This document shows, one piece after another, positions 25,401 to 37,843 of a stretch of 64,000 nucleotides of DNA (its first letter is position 1; every line of letters starts with the position of its first letter). Source of the DNA: Pleurotus djamor. Taxonomy: Eukaryota; Basidiomycota; Agaricomycetes; Agaricales; Pleurotaceae. The translations under genes and the position numbers were made by a program. The stretch is taken from the NCBI GenBank assembly GCA_029747585.1, contig JAPEVF010000037.1:1-64000 (forward strand), in the 5' to 3' direction. The notes under the pieces were generated by a model. That model had not been told where the DNA came from and made no database searches. It was given only the letters and a program-made list of their open reading frames with translations.

Positions 25401-26761
25401 TGCCTGGAACGAGGTTCAGCAATGGCTGCTTGAAGGTAAATTTTGACTGGTCGCACCGAAAAGGGAGAGACCCTCCTTCGATTTGGAAGAGTGTATTGAA
25501 GCATGACTTTCGTCCTCAAANACTTGGAGCGAACTTGGGGAATTGAGATCCTCCTGACAGAAACATATGGAGAGACGAACGCACAACAAAGCATCGGCGT
25601 TAATTTGCATTTCTTCTTTCCTGTCAAAGAGTATTATGGGAATTGCGGGAGAAAGTATGGCTTAGGCTCCATCTTACAACGTGAGCAGCTCGATGTCGCG
25701 GACTTGTAAGGTATCAAGTACACTGTCGTCCATATCCATATCCATGCGTGCTCTGACGAGGTAGTCAATCAAAGCGCCNACGGATGCCATCTAGATGGTN
25801 GGTCAGAGANATGGTNCATATGCAAAAGCNTNGCCATTTANNCNCANAGCGGCGAAGACTCAGCAGAAAGGAAATTAGACAGTCGAATNGAAGCGCTCCA
25901 TCGACTGTTCGCAGTGACACTCTTGTGCCCACGCTGCCTCATAAAATCATAAGCGTTCCTAGGTTCGGAAGCCAATGANGGNTCAGANTCTTCTTCCTGA
26001 GGCAAGTGTGAAAGNAAATTNAGAGAGAGNATTCGGTCTCTCCCTTTTTGNGGGGTNAAATCCTTNTGAGGACGAATCTGGAACACAGCAGACGATTCNT
26101 CAACTANAANAGANAGAGNCATNNNGGNNNNNNNGNCCAGNNANNGNNNANAACANGNATACCATATTGCTGGAGAGCGTCAATGAACTCATCGTCAGAT
26201 CGTGAGCTTGTGAGAATTACTTCTGCNGAGGCTTGTTCGAGGACTGCAAATGACTGAGAGATATTTCCGGCGCATATAGGCACAAACCTACTCCTTTGTG
26301 TAAGATCATAATGGGAGCCCTCCTGCGTATCTTCCAGAGCGAACATGATGCACTTGACAGGGTCGTAGTACGCGCACCCGANGCGACCACTGTCAGGAAG
26401 GCGTCAACTCAGNACCGNTAGAGAATTCGGACCACTACTCACTTCTGGCATACGGCCGTCAGGCATACCTGGACACCGGTGAGTTCGTTCAGCGAAATTA
26501 GCGAATACATGTAACGGTGACCTTTTCCACACGGCTACTAGACTCTTCCGTGTCGAGATCATCTGCTTTCGACGTGTTCACAGTGTCTGTTTCCGCGCCT
26601 TCTTCTTCGTCTTCTTCACCCCACCTCACTTTCTTAAGGTTGNCATCACGGGAGAGGTTAGTAGAGGTTTCAGAAGCAGCATGAGTATTGTCAGTGGTCG
26701 AGGCCTTCGCTTTCTTCTTGAATTTTCGTTTGAAGTACGGGCGATTTCGCGAAGGGGGCAT
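22476..26761 (-). CDS. msh5: MutS homologue MSH5 (meiotic)
   Basis: A many-exon gene starting [10 protein letters not shown] at 26761 and ending TDTEEQT at 22476. The N-terminal part is basic and serine-rich, then [23 protein letters not shown] and [16 protein letters not shown] match MSH5. In the middle are [22 protein letters not shown] and the lever/clamp region. The ATPase has [19 protein letters not shown], Walker A GANGCGKS (split by an intron after the Lys) and Walker [12 protein letters not shown], then [14 protein letters not shown] and ATTHFHDVF. The MSH4-MSH5 clamp stabilises meiotic crossover intermediates and lacks mismatch repair. The tail (22480-22700) is acidic and less conserved. 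N-rich bases at 25780-26160 blur part of the N-terminal region. Confidence 0.92.
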
Positions 26762-26886
26762 AGTTGATGGGGGAGCGAATGATGAGAAAGCAGTGAGAAG
26801 AGGTGTGCTTGGGATCGACGCGACTTCTCGCGTCAAGTATTTTAATGACAGGAAACCACGTGATGNACAGTACAGGGGGGACGCTA

Positions 26887-28252
26887 CTACTTTTTCGCCA
26901 CTTTCAGGATCTCTTTCGCGTCGTCACCAGCAACTAGAAGAGCTATCAGCTCGGGATTTTACACAGGGGTGAATTNAGACGTACCATTCAGGAGNAGACT
27001 CTGNGAATCAAGCATNACCCGATTGCCAGAGGTAGCCAACAGATTCGCGATGTCGCGTGCCGCCTCCAGTCGACGAAGTTCGAGGAAACCCTTATTCGTN
27101 CGCATGGCCTCGCCGATCAGTTCCGCACTCTTGGCCTCACCTTGAGCTCGGACGATAATAGACTGGAAGGACACGGTGTTGAAAAAGTCTGCATANAGAC
27201 CACGAGTCTATGCACATACCTGCTTTTCTTGTATAGCTTGATCAACGAGGAAAGCAGCACGTAATGCCGTTTGTTGGGCGACCTGCCACGAGGCCGTGCT
27301 AAGTATGGAGNCNAATTGAAGAAGCGTGAAGAAAATACCTGCTTTGCCTCAACGGCGTGCGTGAACTCCGGAGAAAAGGCAACATGTGTGATCGAAACGT
27401 CATCGAGGACAATATTAAACCTCAAAGCACGNCTCGTCAAGTTCTCCCGGACAAATCTAGATACCTAGACGGCAAATTCAAATTAAGCGAGGAACACGAG
27501 ACGNAAGAAGGNGNNGCATTTGCTGACGNACCATCTCACGNTGAGTTATCAGTTGGCTGGCNTTGAACTGAGCAACCACACTCTTCAGCACTTCGTTCAC
27601 GATGGACGGAAGGACGCGTTCGTCGTAGTCTTTCCCAAGCTCACGATATATTGTCGGAAGGGCNTTGACGGCCGGTCTTGAGAGCACACGACAGGTAATG
27701 TTGACCATTTGAAGATCTNCGAGGGTATATAAGTGATNGGGGGTAGAGNAATAGTAGGAGACGNACCTTTTGTTCCAGTCAAACTGGCAATATTCCGTGG
27801 CTTTGCCCTTATGTCGAACAAAATTGGAGATTCGAACCAAGGCAGCTGCGTNATCAAGTTGANAAAAGANAGCTGNTANGGGCACTCTCGAAACNCACCA
27901 TNAGATGTGTTCCTTCACTATAAACATCCTCCGTTACACCGTGCAGCCTGGAGAAGTCAGATGGCCGNACNCTTTCGTCCACNTNTTGCAAGCGCTAACC
28001 TTGTGTATTTGATAGCCCTATGACCACCATCAACTAGTTGGAAGTTCAGNCGAAAANTTNTCNCGATTCCTANGAAGCTCGCGTACCATTGAAGAGACTC
28101 GCGTTTAGCAGGAAACCTCCGGCCACAAGCGAAACCAAGAGACCTCCTCCCGCAAAGAAACCTCTCGGTGCGCCTCCTGGAAGAGGACCTCCTCCGCCGT
28201 TTGCATTTCGTAGTTGGTTTGCGAGACGTCGGAANGCTTCCTGGCCGTTCAT
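26887..28252 (-). CDS. phb2: Prohibitin-2
   Basis: It starts MNGQE at 28252, with a glycine-rich segment and a hydrophobic anchor ([18 protein letters not shown]). The SPFH domain follows: [63 protein letters not shown] and the coiled-coil part with [17 protein letters not shown] and [17 protein letters not shown]. The last intron after LLN leads to [15 protein letters not shown] and the stop at 26887. Prohibitin-2 forms the inner-membrane ring with prohibitin-1 and supports m-AAA protease control and cristae. Scattered N bases make some residues uncertain. It lies 125 bp upstream of the MSH5 start, on the same strand. Confidence 0.92.
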
Positions 28253-28412
28253 AGTGGTGTGTGGGGATTCTGCAGCCTGCAGGAGTTACCGCGTCTGCGC
28301 GGCGGCAGTTCGGCCTGTATGTGTTTCCCACGATTCAAAGCCTCCTGAAGATAGAAAGGGTGAAATGGAAATTTTAAACTTACGCTAGATTGCGCTTTTC
28401 CTTCTACCCCCC

Positions 28413-29645
28413 ATGTTCTCCTCGGCTGGCGATACCTTGAGCAGTATAGTGAGCCCGCAATTTTCTCGCAAAAGCGAGTCTCATCGTCTTGTGTCATAGC
28501 TGGGCTGGGTGTCCATTGCCTGCTGGTACGTCGGCTATTACTTAAATCGGCGAGAAGCGAACCTGGACTGAAATGGCGTGCAAAGGATCGTCGTTTACTC
28601 GCCGCAGGTCTATGAAAACTATATNCTTCAATCTGGAGANGGCCTCAGCGTCGCGTTCGTCGTCGTCTGGCTGCTCGGTGATCTCTGCAATCTAGTCGGC
28701 GCAGCGATAGCCGGGTTGCTGCCCACCGTCATTATCCTCGCTGTATATGTAAGTCTGCACGAGCTTGATTGCTTGTGACACAGCTATAACGTCTTTCCAT
28801 CAGTACACCCTATGCGACTCAACCCTCCTGGTACAGATTTATTACTACCGATGGAAAAAGTCCTCTGGCAATTCCTCGCTGTCGGAAGAACGCTCCCCCC
28901 TGCTGCAGCCACGCCCCGACGAGATCACTCAGCGAGATTTGGAAGTGCCCGGAAGAATACTCGTGCTCCGTTATGCTGCTGCCTCGTTGTTTGTCTGCGC
29001 CTCGGGGGTACTTGCGTGGTGGATAAGTAATGGTCCTACTTCTGAGGAAGAGTCGCCTCAACACCCTAGGAAGGCTCTGAGCTGGGAAGTCCAAGTCATC
29101 GGATGGACGAGTGCGGTGCTCTATCGTATGCTGCATTCAATCATCGCTATCTGTGTGCAGTCGGCTGATGATTCTTCGTGATTCTAGTTGGCGCACGCTT
29201 ACCGCAAATATGTGAAGTTTCCCCTTTGGTATAATTGACTCGCATCGACACTGATACATCCCATCTCTACTCAGTCAAAAACTTTAAAACTAGATGTGCT
29301 GGGCTGTCTCCTGCCCTCTTTCTATTTGCCATTTTGGGCAACGCCACCTATGCCTTATCGATCTGTGCAAAGAGCATGGACAGAAGGTATCTGATTACGA
29401 ACGCCAGCTGGCTTGCGGGTGAGTCGGTGATTCTGTGGTTGTGGTTGTGGATATGAAATCATTAATGTCTTTGACCATAGGGAGTGTATTAACGATATTA
29501 TTGGACGTGGTTGTGAGTAGCCCCAAATGGATCTGAACAAGCTGCCTGTTTGGCCGGTTCTGACATGTTGCTTTAGGTCTTGATCCAGTTCCTCTACTAT
29601 CGGACAGTTGGATTGACATCGACGTCCCCGGGAGTAGGGTTGTAG
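28413..29645 (+). CDS. PQ-loop repeat transporter (Ypq1/PQLC2-like)
   Basis: Eight exons (28413-28448, 28500-28525, 28586-28748, 28804-29125, 29188-29211, 29275-29418, 29481-29512, 29577-29645) give 271 residues in frame. The first PQ-loop is SPQVYENY followed by GLSVAFVVVWLLGDLCNLVG; the second is LPQIFKNFKTRCAGLSPALFLFAILGN. About seven membrane helices are expected. A charged loop (SEERSPLLQPRPD) lies between the halves, with an acidic/dileucine-like signal, ERSPLL, compatible with vacuolar sorting. Yeast Ypq proteins export cationic amino acids from the vacuole. Substrate here is inferred from family only. It is divergent from prohibitin-2, with 160 bp between starts. Confidence 0.88.
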
Positions 29646-30133
29646 ATGGAGGTGTTTATATAGAGAGACGGACAATGTATCTTGGATTTACAGCTTTCCG
29701 GATGATGGCCGTCGGGTGGAAGCGGACACGGACACGATGTCCCAGGCCCATTGTGGAGGATTTGAATTCCGCCTTGAAACGATGTCGCAGAGTTTTGTTA
29801 AGCTGCCTCGTTGCGCTCCTCGTGTCTGAGATGTTGAGGAATGCAGTCCCACGTTGCAAGTCTGGCATCAGTCGCTTCTGGATCCCCCAGCCTCAACTGC
29901 GAGACATGCTTTCCGCCTCGTGCTTGCGCTGGACACAAGGAAGTATAATGTCTTTATCTCCCTGCCACTTATAATAAACCGGCCTCGCTCGCTTCTCCAT
30001 GTTTTCCTCTGCGATCCCCTCGTCCATCTAGCAACGGTATGTGCCACACTCACTCTCCCCGAGCCTCGCTCTCATCGCCATCCCCTAGTGCCTCCCCTCT
30101 TCGCCCCCTCCTCCTCCCCTTTCGGATTCTCGA
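29646..30133. other. Intergenic
   Basis: About 490 bp between the PQ-loop gene and the next F-box-like gene. Sequence from about 29990 onward is pyrimidine-rich and probably the leader of the downstream gene. No other feature was recognised. Confidence 0.4.
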
Positions 30134-31898
30134 ATGTCCACCTTGTATGCCAGTTCCAGTTCAAATCATGATATACCGACGCCCGCCTTTTCCGGGTATC
30201 CCTTTCGGGGCGCTAAATTCTCCATCCCCCACCTTCGTGAAGCAATCCTTAGCCTGGACTCAAAGATGGCCCAACTCTTGACAGAGCGCCAGGAACTAGA
30301 GACTCGTTTGGAGCGTGCGGTCAGACTCCAGTCCCCCGTCCTACGTCTTCCGAGCGAACTGCTGTCTTCGATATTCATCAAAGGCGTGCTTGGCATGGGG
30401 GACGAAAATCCTATCATGGTATCGACGCTAATGTTGGTTTGGTAAGTCCCATCGCGCTCTCCTCGGTCATTCTGTGAACAAACCTAAGTTCCCTTGCCTG
30501 TTCTTAGCCGATATTGGGCTGATGTTGCCATGAATACCCCCGTTCTATGGGCGAACATCGCAGTCAGCCCGCATGACTCGTTAGCTAAAGCACGGCGCAG
30601 GTTATCCAGATCCAAGTCTTGTCCGATTGATGTTACCATCAATTTCGGGCCTCGTTTTGAGTACAAGACGAGCACCGTGACCGAGCACGTCATTCATGCC
30701 ATGGATCTTATTCGGCCGGCACTGTGGCGCACAAAGTCCCTTCATATCAGCGTTCCTAGTCGTTCGCAGGTTCACATGGCGCTCTTACGTTGTCAGGAGG
30801 AGGCCCCCTTGCTCGAGACGCTCCAGATCAAGGTCTTCCACGCCATGCAAGATGATCACTATTCAAAACCGCCTCTGCCTTTGTTCAAAGGACATACCCC
30901 GCGTCTCCATTCATGTTCCTTCTCGTCGTTCAACTTCGGTTGGGATCTTCGGCTCTTGAACCGCCTTCGGGTCCTCAAACTCGATGGATATTACAATGGG
31001 ATGTCCCCTTCCACCAGCACGCTTCTCGCGGTTCTCAGACAATGTCCTGACCTCGAGGAACTCTCCCTTCGTAATCTGACTGACGCCGATTCCGATGGCT
31101 GTGGGCCCCACTTCAGCGATGAGGTCGTGCCGACAGTTAAGCCTATCCACCTTCCCCAGTTGACGAAAGCCACGTTTTACTATGCTGGTGCGAGCCTTAG
31201 TAGGGAGATCCTCAGCATGATATCTTTTCCCGCTCTGGATTCCTTGGAACTCTGCTATATCGAAAACATCACCCCGATCATTCAGCTTCTCTATAATCAA
31301 TCTCTGACGCGATTGATGCTCCGTCGTTTGCGGATAGAGTCGTGCCTATTGAATGAGATGAAGTTCGTCAACCTTCTACGACGCGTGCAATCTCTTCGGT
31401 CTCTGGAGCTAGTCGATGTTGAGGATGTTACATCGGGTTTTCTGAAGGTACGTCCCTCTTCTCGTGGCCCTTGGTTCTTTGTGAGTAATATCCTATCGTT
31501 CCTAGGCCGTATCAACTTCCCAGCCCTGGAGTTGCGCGAAACTAGAATCCCTGACGCTGGACGGTTGCACCAACTTCGATTGGGAATCGTTGCGCACCTT
31601 CGTCGAATCTCGCTTACCTGCTAATTCCACTGCATACCCTCACTCACGCTATCGCTCAACAAACGTTTTGTCGTCTTCAGCTTCTGCTGCCGCCGATGCT
31701 CAAGCTAGGGCTCGGGCCCTCCAAACTCGCCTCGCTCACAGACCGTCTGGCGTGGTCTGCCTGACACGGTTATCCTCTATCGATGTTACTCGCTGTAGTC
31801 AAATAAGCAAGGAGATGGTTCAATGGCTCAGGATGTACGTCGCCGACGTTCGTTGTGAGCCAGCCAAGGGAGTATGGGGCGAACCAATGTCTTCCTGA
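30134..31898 (+). CDS. F-box-like/LRR protein
   Basis: Three exons (30134-30441, 30508-31447, 31506-31898) give 546 residues. A short coiled coil (DSKMAQLLTERQELETRLERAV) precedes the F-box-like core LRLPSELLSSIF and RYWADVAMNTPVLWANIAV, the standard layout of agaric F-box-like proteins. Leucine-rich periodicity follows (LRVLKLDGYYNG, LEELSLRNLTDAD, LRSLELVDVED). The last exon closes with LTRLSSIDVTRCSQISKEMVQWLR. It probably acts as an SCF substrate receptor. No ligand can be named. Confidence 0.78.
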
Positions 31899-32028
31899 AA
31901 GCTTTCGAATCTTTGTTTCTGCTCTGTTAATTAATGTTAAGCATATCATATTACGATCACGATCACGGATGGATTTATCTACATATTGTAGCTGTAGCTG
32001 AGGTATTCGGTTCCATATTCCCAAGTCA

Positions 32029-33210
32029 TTACGCATTCATGTAAGCCAGTAATTGCTGTCGCTGTCCGTGTTCTTTCTGCTTTGCTCTCGCGAAACCTCT
32101 ACGACCCCTGCCATGCTCTTGCTTCTGCAATCGTAGACGTTCAGCTGCTCGTTGATGGGCAGCCAGCGCAGCGACGCTATGCGTGATACGTTTCTTCGAC
32201 GCCCTATGAGGCCCCACCGTCTTCGCTTTCAGCCCAATGCCTAAACGATCGGCTTTGAGGACCGTGGCGATAGGCGTGATCAAAGCAGTTCTGCCGGATC
32301 CATCATCATCTTCCTTATCATCCTCTGAATCGGCCTCTTGTAGTCCTTCATCATCCCCAGGATCCACCAGGATTTCCATGTTCTTCTCAGTCGCATCCTC
32401 GTCCTCTTCGTCAGATATAGTAAGATCAATGACCTCAGTGACTCTCAACGCGGAATCATGTGGCTCTGGTTTGACGATTATCGGAGCTTGTCTCTGGCGT
32501 TTTGCCGGTGGAATGATGTCGCCGTGGTCAGGAATGATGTGAGTGACTGGTCTGCGATCGCGACGAATGTGTGGTCCAAGGGGTTCGCCTTCGTTCCACC
32601 CCTGTTGTTGAAGCATCGAAAAGCCCTTGTTTGAAGGCCCAATTGCTAGAAATACGGGTGGCTTGAATTTCGGTTCGGATGGGAGAGGTGGGGGATGTCT
32701 CGTCAACATATCGTCGAGAGTTATCGAAGAAGTCGACGCTGTAGCTTCTTCTGAAGGCGAAAGGGCGTTCTGTATAAACCAATCGCGAGTAGCTCGTGGT
32801 TTATTGCTAGAATTGGTCGCCGCGACTGGTTTCTGCACGCGGGGCGGTGTTTGACCTGCGCGTGGACCAGCTGGTGCCGACGTCGAGCTCAATGGACTAG
32901 ACTGACTCCTACGATTGCTAAGTGATCTATACCAATTGGGTATTCCACCTCCCTTTGAATCATCCTGGTGTTCATTCTTGGATTCATTGGATGTTGACGA
33001 CGAGTTCACCGCCGTCCATGGATCGTAAGTGGAAGATGCTGGAACGAAACTAGGAGGCGGTCGAGTTCGCGGTTTTGCACTGGTGGCTGCCGTCTTCTCC
33101 CATTCCTCGTCAATTTCGCTCTCGGTGGGGACCTGGCCTGTGAGGATTTCTAGGCGTTCTCTGTCCTTTGGATCATAGTCTGAGCGAATGACGTGGGTGA
33201 CGGTAGCCAT
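32029..33210 (-). CDS. G-patch domain protein
   Basis: Single exon, 393 residues, starting MATVTHVIRSDYDPKDRERLEILTGQVP. The G-patch core lies near residue 200 (NKGFSMLQQQGWNEGEPLGPHI), followed by an acidic stretch (DLTISDEEDEDATEKN, SEDDKEDDDGSG) and a basic C-terminus (RGFARAKQKEHGQRQQLLAYMN). G-patch proteins bind RNA or activate DEAH helicases in splicing and ribosome assembly. Homologues with this C-terminal basic box are widespread in basidiomycetes but poorly characterised. It is divergent from the zf-C3H1 gene with 139 bp between the chosen starts. Confidence 0.85.
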   Translation of the reverse strand: MATVTHVIRSDYDPKDRERLEILTGQVPTESEIDEEWEKTAATSAKPRTRPPPSFVPASSTYDPWTAVNSSSTSNESKNEHQDDSKGGGIPNWYRSLSNRRSQSSPLSSTSAPAGPRAGQTPPRVQKPVAATNSSNKPRATRDWFIQNALSPSEEATASTSSITLDDMLTRHPPPLPSEPKFKPPVFLAIGPSNKGFSMLQQQGWNEGEPLGPHIRRDRRPVTHIIPDHGDIIPPAKRQRQAPIIVKPEPHDSALRVTEVIDLTISDEEDEDATEKNMEILVDPGDDEGLQEADSEDDKEDDDGSGRTALITPIATVLKADRLGIGLKAKTVGPHRASKKRITHSVAALAAHQRAAERLRLQKQEHGRGRRGFARAKQKEHGQRQQLLAYMNA

Positions 33211-33349
33211 GAAGATGATTCAATCATACATGCCGTAAGCGCCCATACGCATGGACCCTAGTGGTCCGTGCGTGGCAATTCTTGACGCAACACGAAGAAA
33301 TAACCTGAGACCGTTCCCTCTTTCGTTCCCGACGACGACGAGCACATCG

Positions 33350-36300
33350 ATGGCAGCCTCCGAACCAACGTTCTCATCGTCTGACCCGACGTCCTCTCTT
33401 CGCGCTGCAGCTCTCTCTACTATTAAACGCAAGAAACCGCAACCTGCCTCCGCTGCTCCCTCTGGACCGACTGGAAAACCTCTCCTGGCTAGGATCCCTG
33501 TCGACAATGCCATCCAGCTGGACTATGGCCAAGAGGAGAATGCACCACCACCACCAGCTCCTCAAGAACCGCCTAAAGCCCAAGATCAGAGAGTACCCCA
33601 GGAAATTGATCAAAACCGTGAAGAAGGCGAAATCAGCGACTCTGAGGACTCTTTGCCGGTCCCAACTTTGCCTAAGGTCCAACCGCCACCAACACCAACA
33701 GTGGCTACTGCTGTACCATCGAAGTCCTTAAGTAGGCTTACGTTGTCTTCTGGCCCTCCAACCAGTAGGAATCGGACGGACGTTACCCCACCTCCAAGGT
33801 CGGCCATTCCGAAGGTCGAATCTCCCGCCGGACCCAACCTCTTGGACAGGATCTCGGATATGCCTCAGTCATCAAAGCCGGTACCCAGCCAGCATGTACT
33901 TGACGAAGTATTTTCTCAGCTCGATGAAGACCATGTCCGGCCTGGTCTCGCAAGTACGTAATTCCCATCTTGTCACATTTCAGCATGCATACCAATGTAT
34001 CCTTGCAGTGAATCAAAGTCAGTACGACACTGCGAAGGACATTGTTCTCGATCTCCTCGGATGGGGGGTCGCCCCCGAGTTTCTTGTTGATTGCGGCCTG
34101 TCTCGCGAGCTCGTCTTCTACATTTTCTCTGAGTTAAGCCTCAGGCTACCCACCAACTTCGATCCAACTGGATTGATTCCTTATCCTCCCTATCCTCAAA
34201 TGCTAAATATGCCCATACCGTGGTCTACACCAACACCCACATCAACCACGACACCTCAAGCACCCGTCATCAAGTCGGAACCGTCCCTCTCTGACTTATC
34301 CCATATCCCTACGAACTCCCCTCCTGCAATCTCTCGAAAAGTTGCTGCCCTCGCAACGAATGCTACCAACATCAGCAGGAGTGGTTTATCCCCTCCACAG
34401 TATTCACCATCTACTTCGAACACCCCCGTTTCATCCTCGGACACCGCTAACATCTTATCACCTTCGTCAGGAAGCCTCCTTGACATGGAACGACAACGTC
34501 GGCAGGAGCTTCTTGCCAGGAAGGCGGCGGTCCAAGCTTCTCGTAAATCAAAGCAGGCTCCTCGCCAGCCCTCGGCTCCCGAAGCCATGGAATCTAGTAG
34601 CAGTAACACTTCAGCCAAGGAAAACGCTAAACCAGGTCCTCCTGCAGAGTTGAGCGTTGAAGACTTCCTCAACAGCATCGCGCCCTCGTCTGCCACCAGT
34701 AGTTCTGAAAGTACTGTAATCGACGAACCTTCCCGTCGAAGGTCGAGTCCCGAGGCCATGAACGTTGACCAANCCCCCCATACTCCAAACTTTAACACCG
34801 CTGGAACCACCGGCTTCGGAGTCTCTTGCTGACGATATGATACCCTCCCTCCCTTCACCAAATGAGCCACCACCCTCAACTGCATCGTCATCATCCACGT
34901 CAAAACAAACGTCCTTTGAAGCTATGCAGGAGACTCCCCCTTCGGACGGTGGTTATTCCCATACTGTCCGACCACAGACCAACCCAGAGCCTCCGCCGCG
35001 TCCTCTGGGGAGAAGCGCTACCCTACAAAGTTTAACTAACTCCAGTGTGGCGGAGTCCAGTAAACTTGGGAGTGGCAGTGGTTCGCAAAGACGAGGAACC
35101 AAACGACCTGTAGCTGCCGACTTTGTAGACTTCGATAACTCTGAAGGGCAGAATCGAAGAGCTGAATGGAATCCACCTGTACCCCCAGCCCAATCACCCA
35201 AAGTACCACACGATCGAGCTATTCGGCGTCGGCTGACTGGCACCAATGGAAGCATCATGTCATCTGGCATGGGCTTTGCTAGTGTCAGTGGCATGCGTCC
35301 ATGTATCATCGACTTGAGCGATAGCGATGATGACGGAACAGAGGACCGAAATCACTTGGTCTTCCGGCCGGATGCTCGAAGTCGCTACTCGCCTGCCTTA
35401 CCTGGGGCTAGAAACCAACGTGTCGTCGGTACCAGCGGGAGAGGCACGCCGTCTACGTCTGCGCCATCGACCGGGATTTCGTCTCAAGTATCTTCTGCAT
35501 CGCTGCTAGAAAAGGAGGAGCAAATACGCAAGATGAAGGAGCTGATCGCGCGTGCTGAGCAAAAGCAACAGCAGAAGCAAGCTGTACGTCCCCACTCCAA
35601 GCGCATAACCCTCAGCCTTGGTGCATAATTGAGTGGCCTTGTCATGCAGATAACGCGGTCAGCATCGGTCTTGCCCGAGAGTTCTCGGGGGGTGACCCCC
35701 TCTGTCGAATCGTCTGTGGCGAATGCTGTTGATGGCCAAAGCGCTGTGATGGTCGACCCCGGTAAGCACGTTCCTGTCATTTGTGATGTGACCATACGGG
35801 GGTGGATATCCTTGACTTGGCCAGGGAAGCACCGTGATCTGATATAGATTGATTCCAGAAGCAGGCATGTCTGACGCCTCAACGCCGACTGAGCAACCGC
35901 CAAGGTCTCAGGCTATGGATTCACCTATGATTGGTCCTCTATTCTTCCCATCCTCCGTCGTATTGAATGTCAACTAACGTAGTGTTCTCTTTTCGCTCCC
36001 GCAATTGCCTTTTTTTCCGGCCTCGTGTCTTCTTTCAACAATAACTCGCACGCACATTGCTCGATCGCATTCGGCTACGCATCGGGTCCCTCCCTCTAGA
36101 TCATGGGAAAAGAGAAGACTTCTTGAATGCACAAGATGATGTTCCTGAAGCCGAAGAAGGCAAGTCTCCGATTCTCTGGCTGCGCCCATATGCTGGGAAG
36201 TTGTCCTTCGACCTGCTGATAAGCTTCTTCCCCCATATCCATATCCGAACCCTCACTCTTGTCACGCGAAATGGCACCATGACCGAATACGCCTTTTTCC

Positions 36301-37148
36301 AACAATGACACACATATCGGCCTTNCGCTTGGTAATGTCAACTTCTTTTCATATATCGTTTGGGCTATAGTTCCCGGATTCCCAGACGGGGTTGAGCAAC
36401 CGGCAAGCGTCTTTCTTCTCATGGTCCTCTAGGCTGACTTACCACTTTCTTTTTCCTACCCCCTTCTTTTTGTGGGCTTTTGACATGTTCTGTTGTTGGT
36501 TCCTTTTCACGCGATTTGCACCCTTAATTCCCCATCCATTCACCCTTGTTTTCACGAACCTGGTTCTTGTCGTCACCGATCTGTGTGATACTTCTTCCGC
36601 ACACTTTTTCATTTTACGAAATCGGGGCCTGGTTACATTTCTTTGAATGACAGACGACGAGCGACGTTTGCCACTCGAAGGAGATGGAAGCTAGTGATGG
36701 GGCTGTCGACGTCAATGCTATGAACTCGTCGACTCAGGTGCGTCATGATCCCACGACAACAAGTTCGTTTCTTTGCATCTTCTCCCTTGCAAGGAGATGA
36801 CGCTTCGCTCTGGGATACTGATTAACCTGTTATTTCCTTTCGCAGGTGGGACCATTAGGATCGGAGGCTCGAGTCCGCCTAAAGCCAGACGAAAATCCTT
36901 CATCTTATTTGGAAGAGCCGAATGAAGATAGCAAGAGCTGGGCGTATACATCGTATGAATCGCCCTTTGGACGCCATCCTCGACTACGCCTCGGGACGAC
37001 GCGGGATGCTGATCTTGACAGACTGGTCACTGTGTTGAAGAAGTTGGACCCGACGCGGTGTATCTGCCAATACGAGATACCTGGAGGTGGCGTGTGCCGC
37101 GATAGCGGATGCGTGGACGTCCACTTGCAAGATCTAGCAGGTGGTTGA
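33350..37148 (+). CDS. Red1-like zf-C3H1 nuclear protein (middle part unresolved)
   Basis: Exons 33350-33953, 34009-35583, 35650-35761 and 35859 onward are in frame once the N at 34773 is dropped. The protein is largely disordered and rich in Ser/Pro, with REEGEISDSEDS early, then a conserved block YDTAKDIVLDLLGWGVAPEFLVDCGLSRELVF, an SDSDDD patch and a coiled coil (KEEQIRKMKELIARAEQKQQQ). A final exon 36846-37148 encodes CQYEIPGGGVCRDSGCVDVHLQDL, which fits the short zf-C3H1 finger of S. pombe Red1-type RNA-elimination proteins. The exon before it ends at 36738. From 35975 (an in-frame TAA) to about 36660 I cannot define exons, so linking the finger to the front part is inference. The Met at 33251 is an alternative start. 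Confidence 0.6.
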
Positions 37149-37843
37149 AGACCCATTGTGGTGCGTGGACCTTAACTCATCCCAAGGTTGACCGCGATTT
37201 GTTTGTTCTGTGTGTGCTGTGTGTGTATATGAATGAATCAATGTGAATTTCTGCTTTTGTTCTGTGTTTTTTTCTTCATATAAGAGACAAAGAGAGTTGA
37301 CTGTGTTTATATGACTTGCGCGTCGGCGGTGCTTGATGGATGGGCGAGCATGAAACCCGGGATGGACGGACAGGGCTGTGATGAATTGGGAAGGAAGTAA
37401 GGGTGGCATGGATCATGTGGTGTCAAAGTAGTCACCGGAACTCGAGTGATAAGATGGCGAGTGCCCTTTTAGTGTGGGAGGATTTGATTCCGTTTACTCG
37501 GGGAAAGGGAGATCAGGTGTGGGCTAAAGGCAGTGCGTGGGAGCCGTTGCTCAATGACCATATGTGGCGCGGGAGATACCGAAAGCGGGTATTGTGTGCC
37601 TTCATATTGTGACGTATTTGTGCGTATTTGTAGTGCAAACAAGAACAGGGTGTATCTGGTTCGCCTTTCTTGTTTTGGACGTTTTGCATCTTTCCGTTCC
37701 ATTTAGGGATAGCGAGAGAGAGCCTGTCCCCAGTTCTGCCGCCGTCGACTCCCCCTTTGGAACATTTCTCAACTCAAGCATCTTAACGTGAGTCTCCTCG
37801 TCTCCCTCTCTTCCCTCCTTTCTCCTTCCCTCCCAACACACAC
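37149..37843. promoter_or_regulatory. MADS-box gene upstream region
   Basis: About 695 bp without a supported gene. The last 50 bp (37793-37843) are almost pure pyrimidine, a usual leader type before the start codon in these fungi. Open frames here on either strand show no protein-like features. Confidence 0.45.

Noticed and set aside
25733..25746. CATATC microrepeat inside MSH5
   Set aside because: Encodes the MDMDM run and is too short to be meaningful.
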